Shown: positions 26,045 to 35,609, counted from the stretch's first letter. The stretch: 64,000 nt of DNA from Methylomarinum vadi (GCF_000733935.1 NZ_JPON01000001.1:2712501-2776500); one strand, 5' to 3'. Numbers and translations are program-made. Notes: generated by a model from the letters alone, not told the origin.

Positions 26045-26073
26045 GTAAAAATTTTACACATTAGGGTGAAGTA

Positions 26074-27594
26074 TTATCCGACAATGCAACGATTGCGGCC
26101 AAGCTTTTTGGCTTGGCGTAACGCCTGTCTTGCCCTGCTGAATGCGCTATCGCCGGTGTCCTTGTCGTCAAATTCTGTAATACCACAAGAAAGGGTAATG
26201 GCAATTTTTTTGCCGCTGGAATTGAATCCGGTCGTCTTGATCAACCGGCGTAGTTTTTCGCTAATGCTCTGTGCGGACTGGACATCAGTATCGGGTAATA
26301 GCATGATGAACTCATCACCGCCGAAGCGGGAAAGAACGTCGGTTCCCCGGCAGTTTTGCGCCAATAGGCGGGCAATGATTTTCAAGGTATTGTCGCCGGC
26401 TTTCTGGCCGAAGGACTCGTTGATTTTGGCGAATAAATCGATATCCCAGATCACCAGGCTTAAGGGTGAATGGCGACGCTGTCGCCGTTGCAGTTCCAGG
26501 GTCAACTTTTCATCGTAAGCCAGGCGGTTGGGAAGACCGGTCAGCGCATCATGGTAGGCTCGTTCCCGGGCCTGGGTTAATTTGTTTGTTCGCTCCCGGG
26601 ATTCGGTCTCAAGACGTTGGATTTTTAATGCCAGTTGTTGCAGAGTCAAACGTTGCCTATTGTGTTCCAATTGTTCTTGTTGCTGCTGTGCCTGAAGTTG
26701 TTCCATGATTTGGTCCAGACGAGAGCTGAGCAATTGCTGCAAGGGTTCCAGTTGTTCGGCTTGTTTGGAAGCCTGGCGCAGTTCGTTGATTTGGGATGAA
26801 AAAGACTGGTCCAGTAAATTCTTCCTTTCCCCTTGGGTATCGTCGGTTTTCGCCATGCCGGTGGCATGCTGTCCGATATCGCCTAATTGTTCGGTCAAGT
26901 TGCTCAGAAACTGCGCCATGGCCTGTTGTTCCAGCTGGTACTGCTTTTTCATGGCAAGCATGAGGGTAAAACCGGTATCAAGAATGGAGGGTAAGTCCTC
27001 GGAGACGTTTTGCAAGCGGATTTTCAGTTGCTCCGCCTGTTCGACGAATGCTTCCGGGATTTCGGTGCTTTCCAGTAGTCGCATCAACTGTGCTCTGATC
27101 GCCTTGTCGTCCAGGCTCGGTTGATGGATTTCCGATACCACGGATCGTTCCTCGTCCATCATTGCTTGCAAAGCCGACAGCAAATCCTGCAAATCGACAT
27201 TGCGTTTGTCCTGGTAAAGATGGTAAAGCCGTTCCAGTTCGGTTTGCCTGTTTGGATATTGCCGGATCAGAAATTCGATCAGCAATGCCGGATTATATTT
27301 TTCTTCTTCCAATGACGATTCGTCGAAAGTCATCAGCGCATTGGAAAAATTCTCCAGTTCCCGCTTCAGGTCGTCGCTGTTTAGGCCGTTTTTTAATTGC
27401 TGGCGCATGCGCGCTAAATAAGGATCGAGCTCTTTATGAAAACCGGTCGCGGCAAGGGCAAGCCGGGAGATGGTTTTACACAGCAGCGCTTCGTTTTCCT
27501 GATAGACTTTGGCCTGGGCGTCGTGCTCGTCGAGCAGGGAAAAATATTTCTTCTCCCATTTGCTCGTGTTTTTATTGCTCTGGAATAAATTCAT
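26074..27594 (-). CDS. Diguanylate cyclase with long helical N-terminal region
   Basis: 506 residues. The first 250 or so are helical and include a segment (GFHKELDPYLARMRQQLKNG) that aligns by eye with the N-terminus of the neighbouring cyclase. A Gln-rich coiled coil (about 285-340) precedes the GGDEF domain, with DALTGLPNRLAYDEKL and the active site SRFGGDEFIMLLPD, so it is likely an active c-di-GMP synthase. Soluble, no membrane helix. The longer N-terminus than in its paralogue (by about 70 residues) suggests a different input. Confidence 0.9.
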   Translation of the reverse strand: MNLFQSNKNTSKWEKKYFSLLDEHDAQAKVYQENEALLCKTISRLALAATGFHKELDPYLARMRQQLKNGLNSDDLKRELENFSNALMTFDESSLEEEKYNPALLIEFLIRQYPNRQTELERLYHLYQDKRNVDLQDLLSALQAMMDEERSVVSEIHQPSLDDKAIRAQLMRLLESTEIPEAFVEQAEQLKIRLQNVSEDLPSILDTGFTLMLAMKKQYQLEQQAMAQFLSNLTEQLGDIGQHATGMAKTDDTQGERKNLLDQSFSSQINELRQASKQAEQLEPLQQLLSSRLDQIMEQLQAQQQQEQLEHNRQRLTLQQLALKIQRLETESRERTNKLTQARERAYHDALTGLPNRLAYDEKLTLELQRRQRRHSPLSLVIWDIDLFAKINESFGQKAGDNTLKIIARLLAQNCRGTDVLSRFGGDEFIMLLPDTDVQSAQSISEKLRRLIKTTGFNSSGKKIAITLSCGITEFDDKDTGDSAFSRARQALRQAKKLGRNRCIVG

Positions 27595-27689
27595 GAGACG
27601 GGATGTGGCGGATTGTTTCGAAGCAAGCGAATGGCGGGAGACAGACAGGTGTCACGCTAGCGCAACACCTGTACGGAAAATGCGGCAAT

Positions 27690-28295
27690 TTATAGCTTCG
27701 ATTCCTGCGCGATCAATTCATTCATAATTTTGATCATATTGCTTTGCGACTTTGCCAGTGGGCCATTGGTTTTGTATTTGCCGTTGATGATAAGCGCGGG
27801 AACGCCGGTGATACCGTAACGGGCCGGCATGGCCTGTGCCTGGCGTACCTTGGCGTCGACCAGGAAAGAATTATAGGCGTTGCGGAATTCGGTTTCATCG
27901 ACGCCATGAGCGACGAAGAACTTAGCCAAGTCATCTTCGCTACGCAAGGCCTGTTTTTTGTTTTGAATGGCATCGAACATGTCGGCATGGACTTTATCGA
28001 CGACGCCGAGCGCCTCGGCGGTGAAATATGCCTTGGCGTGGTCGGCCCAAAGTTTGCTGAAAGCGGCAGGCTGGCGGATGAACTCGACATTGTCCGGTTT
28101 GTTTTTCAGCCATTCCGACAGGCTCGGCTCGAAACTGTAACAATGCGGGCAGCCGTACCAGAAAAATTCGATCACTTCGACCTTGTCGGGGTTCTGGGTC
28201 GGTTGGGGCGGCGTGATTTTTTCATAGCCCAAAGGTTGGGCAGCGGCCCAGGCCGAAAAAGTGAATAAAAGCAACAACAGTGATTTTTTTAGCAT
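27690..28295 (-). CDS. dsbA: Thiol:disulfide interchange protein DsbA
   Basis: 201 residues with a signal peptide (MLKKSLLLLLFTFSAWAAAQ). The thioredoxin fold with helical insertion has the active site FFWYGCPHCYSFEP (CPHC) and cis-proline in YGITGVPALIINGK. DsbA oxidises cysteine pairs in periplasmic proteins. It is upstream of no other Dsb gene, but cytochrome c4 is next on the same strand, a pairing seen in other gammaproteobacteria. Confidence 0.94.
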   Translation of the reverse strand: MLKKSLLLLLFTFSAWAAAQPLGYEKITPPQPTQNPDKVEVIEFFWYGCPHCYSFEPSLSEWLKNKPDNVEFIRQPAAFSKLWADHAKAYFTAEALGVVDKVHADMFDAIQNKKQALRSEDDLAKFFVAHGVDETEFRNAYNSFLVDAKVRQAQAMPARYGITGVPALIINGKYKTNGPLAKSQSNMIKIMNELIAQESKL

Positions 28296-28615
28296 GTATT
28301 AGTTCTCCATAAATTCTTAGAGTACAGTAGTTAGTATTGTTTCGCTGGTAGAGCTAAATTAAACGCAAACATTATTGCATTGGCGCAACTATTTCAAATT
28401 GTAATCTAAGGATAGCTTGGCTGCCGATAAATGATGAATAGAACGTTGGCTTCCAGGGAGGAATATTGTATGCAGAAAAAGTTACGCTTTGCTGAATGAA
28501 ATTAAAAGCAGAACTTGCATTGCGCTGATTGGAGAGCCTGAGCTTGATGAGGCCGAAAAAAAACCTCCTATATGTGGTGTTTCCCTGGCGACAAATGCGC
28601 CAGGGCGTGAAGGCA
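28296..28615. other. Intergenic stretch between dsbA and cytochrome c4
   Basis: 320 bases without a gene, holding the dsbA promoter and the end of the c4 transcript. CCCTGGCG (28583-28590) and CGCCAGGG (28598-28605) form a perfect 8-bp stem just beyond the c4 stop. The only T-tract in the minus-strand direction lies about 20 bases further on, so it is at best an atypical terminator. Confidence 0.5.
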
Positions 28616-29308
28616 TTATTTCATCATCGAAATATGGTAGGACACTGCTTTAATTTCCTTGTCGGTCATTTTCTTGGCGATCATGTGCATCATATTATCG
28701 GGATTGTTTTGACGGACGCCCTTTTTATAATCGCTCAACGATTTGATCAGATAATCGGCATGTTGTGAGCGCAAGGCCGGAAACGCGGCCGGTTTGTTGC
28801 CTTCTCCGTAAGGGCCGTGACAGGCGATACAGGCGGAAACTTCGCGTTCCAAATCGCCGTTACGGTATAAGTCGCCACCCAGGGCCATCAGCCCGTCAAG
28901 CTCTTCCTGTTTCTGTTGTTTCGCCGCTTCCAGTTCCGCTTCGTCGAGGTCGTCTTCGTCCTCATCCAGCTCCATCACCGGCGGTTGGTTGGCGCCGATT
29001 TTTTGCTCGGCGTAATAAGCGGCTAAGTTTTCCATATCGGTTTTGCTCAAACCCATCGCCAGCGGCGCCATCATCGGCGCATTGCGTTTGCCGTCTTTGA
29101 AGGCTTGCAGTTGATTGACTATATAAGACTCATGCTGGCCGGCCAATTTGGGAAAGGTGGAAACCATGCTGTTACCGTCTTCGCCATGGCAGCCCGCGCA
29201 TGAGGCAGCTAGATTCTCGCCTTGTTTGGCATTGCCCTCGGCATGGGCTAAGGAAACGGCGCCTGTTAATGCCAGAGAGAGTGAAACAGTCAGCAGTTGT
29301 TTGATCAT
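28616..29308 (-). CDS. Cytochrome c4, di-heme, with acidic linker insertion
   Basis: 230 residues. Residues 1-23 are a signal peptide ending AHA. Two class I heme-c domains follow, with CAGCH at 37-41 and CIACH at 160-164; axial methionines are likely in NAPMMAPLAMG and in DNMMHMIAKKM. Cytochrome c4 carries electrons in the periplasm to terminal oxidases. The linker at about 111-140 is an unusual Asp/Glu-rich then Glu/Gln/Lys-rich stretch (MELDEDEDDLDEAELEAA), which makes the protein about 30 residues longer than typical c4. Confidence 0.93.
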   Translation of the reverse strand: MIKQLLTVSLSLALTGAVSLAHAEGNAKQGENLAASCAGCHGEDGNSMVSTFPKLAGQHESYIVNQLQAFKDGKRNAPMMAPLAMGLSKTDMENLAAYYAEQKIGANQPPVMELDEDEDDLDEAELEAAKQQKQEELDGLMALGGDLYRNGDLEREVSACIACHGPYGEGNKPAAFPALRSQHADYLIKSLSDYKKGVRQNNPDNMMHMIAKKMTDKEIKAVSYHISMMK

Positions 29309-29422
29309 CGGCTTCCCCTTTTTTTAGGAATGAGTAGTCAATATTAAGGCAGCCGTTAACAGGCGCCAGACGTTATAATGGGCTAGATTCTACTCTATTT
29401 ACTTTTTCGACGCGAGAACACG

Positions 29423-30019
29423 ATGAATCCAATTTATCACCGGGCCCGCTTTGTCGCCAGCGCGACGAATCTCGCAAATGCGCCCGCGGACGAGGGGCTG
29501 GAAATCGCTTTTGCCGGCCGCTCCAATGCCGGGAAATCCAGCGCCATCAATGCCTTGACCGGACAAAATTCGCTGGCCCGGATCAGTAAGACACCCGGCC
29601 GCACACAATTGCTGAATTTTTTTGAAATCGACGCCGAGCGAAAATTCGTCGATTTGCCCGGTTACGGTTATGCCAAGGTTCCCGTGGCGATGAAGCAAAA
29701 ATGGCAGAAAATGATGGAAACCTATCTGCACGAGCGCAAAGCCCTGTGTGGCATCGTCCTAGTCATGGACGTGCGCCATCCGCTGACGGAATTCGATTGG
29801 CAAATGGTGCAATGGTGCGAACATAGCGGATTGCCGCTGCATATTTTGTTGACCAAGGCGGATAAATTGAAATACGGCGCGGCCAAAAACACGTTGCTGA
29901 AGGTGCAGCGGGAGTTGAGCGAGGCCAGCATCGTAATTACCTTACAATTGTTTTCCGCATTGAAAAAATCCGGCATCGATGACATTCATCAAGTCCTGGA
30001 TGAATGGTTTGGATTTTAG
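29423..30019 (+). CDS. engB: Ribosome biogenesis GTP-binding protein EngB (YihA/YsxC)
   Basis: 198 residues, the expected length. It is a TRAFAC-class GTPase required for large ribosomal subunit assembly. Motifs are G1 FAGRSNAGKSSAINAL near residue 33, G2 TPGRTQLLNFF, G3 DLPGYGYAKV and G4 LTKADKLKYG. It is divergent from cytochrome c4, with both promoters in the 114-base gap, an order common in gammaproteobacteria. Confidence 0.96.
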   Translation: MNPIYHRARFVASATNLANAPADEGLEIAFAGRSNAGKSSAINALTGQNSLARISKTPGRTQLLNFFEIDAERKFVDLPGYGYAKVPVAMKQKWQKMMETYLHERKALCGIVLVMDVRHPLTEFDWQMVQWCEHSGLPLHILLTKADKLKYGAAKNTLLKVQRELSEASIVITLQLFSALKKSGIDDIHQVLDEWFGF

Positions 30020-30090
30020 TTTTGAACGTTGGAAAATGGCTGAACTGGTGACATCCGACATTAAGATTAGGGTTTTTTAGTGGGCATTCG

Positions 30091-31245
30091 ATGATGAAAA
30101 ACGGAGCGGCAAAGAAGCGAGGTTTAACGGGCGATGTCGGCTTCAGTGACATCGATGCCGAAACTTTGGCCATTCGCTTTAGCGGCAGTTGGGTGCAGGG
30201 TGCGCAGGTCGAGCCGGTTGATCGATTATTGGCCGAATTGGACAAACGGACGCCACGACGGATGCTGTTGCAAGCAGACGATCTGCGGCAATGGGACAGC
30301 CGACTGCCGACTTATCTGTTGAAGATCATCGTTTTTTGTCAAGCCAGGAAAATCAAGGTCGATTCCAGCCAGCTTCCAGCCGGCATTCAGGGATTGCTGA
30401 AATTGGCCAGGGCGGCGCCCCAGACAAAGACAGCCAAGCCTAAGCAGCGCCTGGTATTGATCGCAACAATTGGTAACCGCTTATTAAGTGCGATTACCGA
30501 TGCTCGCGAATTGCTGATTTTCGTCGGCAATATGGTGTTGGCTGTTTATGCCCTGTTGCGGGGTAAGGCGAGATTTCGCGGTGTCGATTTGTGGTTGTGC
30601 ATTCAAGAGGCCGGCCCGTCCGCATTGGGCATTGTCTCCTTGATCAGCTTGCTGGTGGGTATGATTCTGGCTTTTGTCGGCGCCGTGCAATTGGCCATGT
30701 TCGGCGCGCAAATCTATATTGCCGATCTGGTGGGGTTGGGAACGGTACGGGAAATGGGCGCGTTGATGACTGCGGTAATCGTCACCGGACGCACCGGGGC
30801 CGCCTATGCCGCCCAGTTGGGGGCGATGAACGTCAACGACGAAATCGATGCCTTGAAAACCATGGGAATTTCTCCGATGGAGTTCTTGATCATGCCGCGC
30901 ATGTTGGCGTTGATTGTGATGATGCCGTTATTGTGTCTGTACGCCGATTTGATCGGCATGTTGGGTGGGGCATTGGTGACGGTCAGCGTTTTCGATGTGT
31001 CGTTGGTGCAGTATTATAACGAGACAGGACGGGCGGTCGATCTGACCGATTTTATCATCGGCTTATCGAAAAGCGTGGTGTTCGCGGTACTGATTGCGAC
31101 GGCTGGCTGCATACGCGGATTGCAAAGCGGCCGTAGTGCATCCGCCGTCGGTGACGCGACCACGAAGGCGGTGGTCGACAGTATCGTATATATTGTCGTG
31201 GCCGATTCGGTGATCACATTATTGTGCAATCAGCTCGAGATATGA
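30091..31245 (+). CDS. mlaE: MlaE-type ABC permease with fused N-terminal STAS domain
   Basis: 384 residues. The first 110 form a STAS-like domain (IRFSGSWVQGAQVEPVDRLL, then RRMLLQADDLRQWDSRL), corresponding to a fused MlaB. The remainder is the MlaE permease, with GPSALGIVSLISLLVGMILA and the conserved LGTVREMGALMTAVIVTGRT-GAAYAA. It is first in a four-gene lipid-transport operon (permease, ATPase, MCE protein, lipoprotein). Because a PqiC-like lipoprotein ends the operon and a single MCE domain is present, it could be a PqiABC-like or Mla-like phospholipid system; the direction of transport is not decidable here. Confidence 0.92.
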   Translation: MMKNGAAKKRGLTGDVGFSDIDAETLAIRFSGSWVQGAQVEPVDRLLAELDKRTPRRMLLQADDLRQWDSRLPTYLLKIIVFCQARKIKVDSSQLPAGIQGLLKLARAAPQTKTAKPKQRLVLIATIGNRLLSAITDARELLIFVGNMVLAVYALLRGKARFRGVDLWLCIQEAGPSALGIVSLISLLVGMILAFVGAVQLAMFGAQIYIADLVGLGTVREMGALMTAVIVTGRTGAAYAAQLGAMNVNDEIDALKTMGISPMEFLIMPRMLALIVMMPLLCLYADLIGMLGGALVTVSVFDVSLVQYYNETGRAVDLTDFIIGLSKSVVFAVLIATAGCIRGLQSGRSASAVGDATTKAVVDSIVYIVVADSVITLLCNQLEI

Positions 31246-32030
31246 AAACACCCCATATCACCGTGCAACATTTGACCATGACCTATGGTGATTTCCTGGT
31301 GCAGAAAGATTTGAATTTCACCATTGATCGTGGTGATGTGTTCATCGTCATGGGGGGGAGCGGTTGCGGCAAAAGTACCTTGTTGAAACATCTGATCGGC
31401 CTGAAAAGCCCGGCGCAGGGCGATGTCTTTTATGACGGCCAAAGCTTCTGGCGGTCCGGCGATGCCGAGCGAGTGAGGATTTTGCAGCGTCTCGGCGTAT
31501 CGTATCAGAGCGGGGCCTTGTTCAGCTCGATGACGCTGGCCGAAAACGTGGCCTTGCCGTTGACCGAATTCAGCGAGCTAAGTAAGGTCGAAATCGCCGA
31601 CATAGTCGCATATAAATTGGCCCTGGTGGGCTTAGCGGGGTTCGAGGATTTTTATCCGTCCGAACTGAGCGGGGGAATGCAAAAGCGCGCCGGTTTGGCC
31701 AGGGCGATGGCGTTGGATCCGGAAATCCTGTTTTTTGATGAACCTTCCGCCGGGTTGGACCCGCTCAGCGCCAAAATGTTGGACGATTTGATTATCAATC
31801 TCAGCCAAACGTTGAAGACGACGATCGTCGTCATCACCCATGAACTCGACAGTATTTTCGCCATCGGTACCAACTCGGTTTTTCTCGATGCCGAATCGAA
31901 AACCATGCTGGCTACCGGGCATCCGCAAACGCTATTGAGGGAATCGAAAAACGCCAAAATCATTGAATTTTTGACCCGGGGTAAAGGACATGATAGTCAT
32001 AAGCCGTCACAAGATAGGTATGGTTTATGA
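31242..32030 (+). CDS. mlaF: MlaF-type ABC transporter ATP-binding protein
   Basis: 262 residues from the ATG at 31242, which overlaps the permease stop as ATGA; a GTG at 31224 is less likely. Walker A is MGGSGCGKSTLLKHL, the signature is LSGGMQKRAGLARAMAL and Walker B is PEILFFDEPSAGLD, then the H-loop TTIVVITHELDS. It powers inter-membrane lipid transport through the permease encoded just before. It overlaps the MCE gene downstream by four bases. Confidence 0.94.
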   Translation: MKTPHITVQHLTMTYGDFLVQKDLNFTIDRGDVFIVMGGSGCGKSTLLKHLIGLKSPAQGDVFYDGQSFWRSGDAERVRILQRLGVSYQSGALFSSMTLAENVALPLTEFSELSKVEIADIVAYKLALVGLAGFEDFYPSELSGGMQKRAGLARAMALDPEILFFDEPSAGLDPLSAKMLDDLIINLSQTLKTTIVVITHELDSIFAIGTNSVFLDAESKTMLATGHPQTLLRESKNAKIIEFLTRGKGHDSHKPSQDRYGL

Positions 32031-33013
32031 GTAAGCCCGTTAGTCCTCTGGCGATAGGCAGTTTTACCCTCGGCGCATTGGTATTGTTGGTTGCCGGAAT
32101 GTTTGTTTTCGGCGGCGGCAGCTTGTTCAATGCCGATAAATTGCGTTACGTGGTGTTTTTCGATTCCTCGCTCAATGGTTTGGAAATAGGCGCGCCGGTG
32201 AAAATGCAGGGCGTCAAGATTGGCGAGGTGACCGATATTTCCTTATTGCTCGATCCGAAATCCGCCAAGATCTACAAACCGGTCGTCATCGATATCGATC
32301 CGAACAACCTGGCGGGACCGGATCTCCATATCCTGTCCGATATCGGCAAATATCGGGACAATTTAGTCTCATCGGGATTTAGGGCCCGCCTGGAAATACA
32401 GAGTCTATTGACCGGCTTGTTGTATGTCGATTTCGATCTTTATCCGGACAAGGCCCCGGTTTACGCCGGATTGAATTACCATAATTTGCCGGAACTGCCG
32501 GGAGTGCCCACGACCACCGATGAGATCCGTAACGTCGCCGAAGAGGTGATCGAGAAAATTCGCGATCTGCCGCTGGAACAAATGATCAAGGATCTCAGCG
32601 AAAGCTTAAGGGCGGTGAAAACATTATTGACGTCCGTGGACGTCAAGGAATCCAGCGCTATGTTGAAAAATACGCTGGCGGGCATGGATCAAACCCTCAA
32701 AACCCTGAATGCCAATTTGGACCGGTTGCTCAGGAATACCGACCGGACGTTAAATAACACCAATGATTTGGTTGTCAATGTTAACCGCGAGATCAAGCCG
32801 TTATTGGTAGCGGTCGAACAAGCGGTGACGACGGCCAATAGCGCTTTGCAGACAACGCAACAATCGATGGAAAATTTTGGCGCTACGGTGGGCCCCGATT
32901 CCGCCTTAAACGATACGTTGCGGTCATTGCAACGGGCCACGCGATCGATCAGGGATTTGAGCGACTATTTGCAGCGCCATCCGGAAGCCTTGTTATCCGG
33001 CAAGGAAGAATAA
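32027..33013 (+). CDS. mlaD: MlaD-type MCE-domain lipid-binding protein
   Basis: 328 residues. One N-terminal membrane anchor (about 11-30, FTLGALVLLVAGMFVFGGGS) is followed by an MCE domain (about 38-130) with YVVFFDSSLNGLEIGAPVKM and GVKIGEVTDI. A long helical C-terminal tail (about 165-310) is rich in Leu and Asn and probably forms a coiled-coil or tunnel. The tail is longer than in E. coli MlaD and nearer the PqiB or mycobacterial type. Translationally coupled to the ATPase gene. Confidence 0.92.
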   Translation: MSKPVSPLAIGSFTLGALVLLVAGMFVFGGGSLFNADKLRYVVFFDSSLNGLEIGAPVKMQGVKIGEVTDISLLLDPKSAKIYKPVVIDIDPNNLAGPDLHILSDIGKYRDNLVSSGFRARLEIQSLLTGLLYVDFDLYPDKAPVYAGLNYHNLPELPGVPTTTDEIRNVAEEVIEKIRDLPLEQMIKDLSESLRAVKTLLTSVDVKESSAMLKNTLAGMDQTLKTLNANLDRLLRNTDRTLNNTNDLVVNVNREIKPLLVAVEQAVTTANSALQTTQQSMENFGATVGPDSALNDTLRSLQRATRSIRDLSDYLQRHPEALLSGKEE

Positions 33014-33028
33014 GACTTGGGAGAAGGT

Positions 33029-33634
33029 ATGAAGGTAAAACGAATCGCCACAAGACTGTTGCCGCTTACCCTGAGCCTGGCAATGGCCGGCTGTGTCGGC
33101 GGAGCGACGTCGCCGCCATCGAACTTTTATTTATTGGAACCGATTGCGGGGGACAATCGGGCGTCTTCTGGCAAGCAGGCGCGTTTGTCCGTCGCGCTGC
33201 ATCCGGTCAAGGTACCGGAATATCTCGACAGGCCCCAGATCGTTACGGCAACGGCCCCAAATGCCTATCAGTTGAGCGAATTCAACCGTTGGGCGGAAGC
33301 GCTGGATGTTAATATCACGCGGGTATTGGCGCAAAATTTAACGCTGTTGGTTCCGGCAGATGTATGGTCGAGTCGCTCTTCGCTTGATGCGAAACAAGCG
33401 GCCTTGCGGTTGCGCGTCGATATCCTCGAGTTTCATATCGACCCGAAAGGGCAAGCCAAACTGGTGGCGCAATGGCGAGTTAAAAAACACGGCCAGTTAT
33501 TGTGGAACCGGCAAGTATCTTATCGCGCCGAGGCCTCTAAAACGGATTATCGCCGCATGGTCGCCGCCTTGAATGACTGTTTGAATCGCTTGAGCCGCGA
33601 TATTGCCCAATCATTGTCCCGATTCGTTCCTTGA
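33029..33634 (+). CDS. ABC-type transport auxiliary lipoprotein (PqiC/DUF330-like)
   Basis: 201 residues from the ATG at 33029, which has GGGAGAAGG directly upstream; a TTG at 33017 is less likely. The signal ends in a lipobox LAMAGC. The mature domain has NFYLLEPI, KVPEYLDRPQIV, FNRWAEALDVNITRVLAQNL and a C-terminal helix with DIAQSL, typical of the ABC transport auxiliary lipoproteins found with MCE systems. It is likely anchored in the outer membrane and docks the MCE protein. Confidence 0.88.
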   Translation: MKVKRIATRLLPLTLSLAMAGCVGGATSPPSNFYLLEPIAGDNRASSGKQARLSVALHPVKVPEYLDRPQIVTATAPNAYQLSEFNRWAEALDVNITRVLAQNLTLLVPADVWSSRSSLDAKQAALRLRVDILEFHIDPKGQAKLVAQWRVKKHGQLLWNRQVSYRAEASKTDYRRMVAALNDCLNRLSRDIAQSLSRFVP

Positions 33635-33649
33635 CTCGAATAAGAAGGG

Positions 33650-34531
33650 TCAGAAGGTATATTCGACGCCTTCCCGGGCCATTTCGATCTGAAACGGGGC
33701 GTCGTGGTTTTCCTCCCGGAGTTGCTGAAATAACCGGTCCAGTTCCTGGTCGGTCCGGCCAGGTTCGTGGTGAGTGAAAAACAATTTGGCGGCATTCGCC
33801 TGCGCCGCCATGGTTAGGGCCGAGCGGTAGGTGCCGTGCCCCCAGCCCCGTTTACTAAGATATTCTTGATCGGTATAGGAAGAGTCGACGATCAGGGCAT
33901 CGACGTTCGCCATCGCGGCGGCAACCTCCGCCAGTTTGGCATCGACATGGCTTTGGTATTCGTTATGGTCGGGTTCGTCCGGCTGGTAAATGTTGTAGGG
34001 CGGTTCGTAGTCGCCGGTAAAAAATAGCGAATGGCCGTCGCATTCCACCCGATAACCGAAATTCAGCACCGGGTGATTGAGTATCGTCGGCGTAATGCTG
34101 GCCGTGCCGGCAGTGACGGTCTTGCCGGGCAACAGCGTATGATAGCTCAGTTTGGTTTTCAGTTCCGCTTCGCGAATCGGGAAGAAACTGTATTGTAGCT
34201 GCACTTTCATGCAGCGCTCTATGCCCTCGCCGGTGACCGGGTCGAGGCCGCCATAGATATCGATTTGATTGCCGGGACGGAAAATCGGGGTAAAAAAAGG
34301 CAAGCCCTGAATGTGATCCCAATGGGTATGGGTGATGAAAATATGGGCTTGGATGGGCAGTTTGGGGTCGAGCCGTTGCGCCAGCGCATGAATGCCGGTT
34401 CCGGCATCGAGAATGATCAGGTCGTCCACGGCGGTTCTGATTTCGATGCAGGTGGTATTGCCGCCGTATTTTAAGGTAGAGGGGCCGGGGGTGGGAATGG
34501 AGCCTCTGACGCCGCGAAATGTTACTTTCAT
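33650..34531 (-). CDS. MBL-fold metallo-hydrolase
   Basis: 293 residues from the ATG at 34531 (MKVTFRGVRGSIPTPG); a longer reading to 34600 adds an unlikely N-terminus. The zinc motif HTHWDHIQGLPFF is intact, preceded by ILDAGTGIHALAQ and followed by NFGYRVECDG, FFTGDYEP, VDSSYTDQEY and FFTHHEPGRTD. This resembles the cyclic-phosphodiesterase/PhnP-like branch of the family; the substrate is unknown. It converges on the lipoprotein gene with a 15-base gap. Confidence 0.85.
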   Translation of the reverse strand: MKVTFRGVRGSIPTPGPSTLKYGGNTTCIEIRTAVDDLIILDAGTGIHALAQRLDPKLPIQAHIFITHTHWDHIQGLPFFTPIFRPGNQIDIYGGLDPVTGEGIERCMKVQLQYSFFPIREAELKTKLSYHTLLPGKTVTAGTASITPTILNHPVLNFGYRVECDGHSLFFTGDYEPPYNIYQPDEPDHNEYQSHVDAKLAEVAAAMANVDALIVDSSYTDQEYLSKRGWGHGTYRSALTMAAQANAAKLFFTHHEPGRTDQELDRLFQQLREENHDAPFQIEMAREGVEYTF

Positions 34532-34745
34532 TGTGGATCTTTGCCGGGTTTGCGGGCGATAAAAGGGAACAATCCCTGCGTCTCTGACAAGACAGTCCAA
34601 TGCAGGACGAGGCCTTTATTTTTCTTTGGGGTAAAACTTAAGTCGACTAATGGCCCGGGATTGCCCGCGTGTCGAAAGCGATAAGGCCAGCAGGGTAGCG
34701 GGTAATGAGATCCAGGGAGTATGTCGCGTATGCTGAGAAAAAATT

Positions 34746-35609
34746 TCACGTTCCGGAAATAAATGATAAAGCTTCCGATCTAAGTGTAGTCAAATCCTCC
34801 CAGGACTCAATTAATTCGTTCAGCCCCATGCCGAACAGGCTGTCGACGGCGGGAGGGAATTCCTCGACGATGGAATTGCCGGAATGGCCGAATTCCATTT
34901 TTTTACTGATTTGGTTGGCGGCGAACAGGCATTGCGTGAGCAAATGGTGAGGATTAGACGCGTGATGATGGTTGATGGCGTCGACCAACAACTGGTCGAA
35001 GGCCCATTTTTCCGCCAGCAAGGCGCCGGCTTGGCTGTGGTCCATTCCGATGCATTCAGATTCGCATCGATGCAGGGAAATCTGTTCTGCGGCGCTTTTT
35101 TGCAGCGCTTTCCTGAAGTCTTCCGCTTTGAACTCGGCAAACACCACTTTGCCGAAATCATGGAGCAGGCCGGCGACGAAAAAATCGCTGCAATCGGCTT
35201 GCGGCACGCCCTGTCTCTCGGCCAGTTTTTTGCAAATCGCCGCGGTGGTCAACGAATGCAGTAAAAACGCATGGGTATTGAAACCGGCCTTGTTTTTCGG
35301 ATTGAGCACGCCGATGCTGGCCACGCTCAAGGCCAGATTTTTGATCGTGTTCATGCCGATATAGACCACCGCGCGCTGAATCGAGTTGATTTTTTTCGGC
35401 AGGCCGTAAAACGGCGAGTTGATCACCTTGAGGATCTTGACCGTCATGACCGGGTCGCTTTCGATGACCTCGACGATTTCCTTGCCGGAGGAATTGATGT
35501 CCGAAGTCAGCTGAATGATGCGCTGGACGCTGTTGGGGAAGGCCGGCATTTTTTCCACCAGCGCGATCAGTTCGTCGTTATCCATGGTGCTGTTATTAAT
35601 GGGCTTCAT
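34746..35609 (-). CDS. HDOD-domain signalling protein
   Basis: 287 residues. A HDOD domain fills residues about 12-210: LVEKMPAFPNSVQRIIQLT, VMTVKILKVINSPFYGLPKK, FVAGLLHDFGKVVFA and INHHHAS. The His-Asp pair in LLHDFGK is present, but the HDOD family usually lacks phosphodiesterase activity and acts as a signalling scaffold. The start overlaps the end of polA by 14 bases; an internal ATG at 35585 would leave a small overlap too. Its role is not known. Confidence 0.88.
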   Translation of the reverse strand: MKPINNSTMDNDELIALVEKMPAFPNSVQRIIQLTSDINSSGKEIVEVIESDPVMTVKILKVINSPFYGLPKKINSIQRAVVYIGMNTIKNLALSVASIGVLNPKNKAGFNTHAFLLHSLTTAAICKKLAERQGVPQADCSDFFVAGLLHDFGKVVFAEFKAEDFRKALQKSAAEQISLHRCESECIGMDHSQAGALLAEKWAFDQLLVDAINHHHASNPHHLLTQCLFAANQISKKMEFGHSGNSIVEEFPPAVDSLFGMGLNELIESWEDLTTLRSEALSFISGT

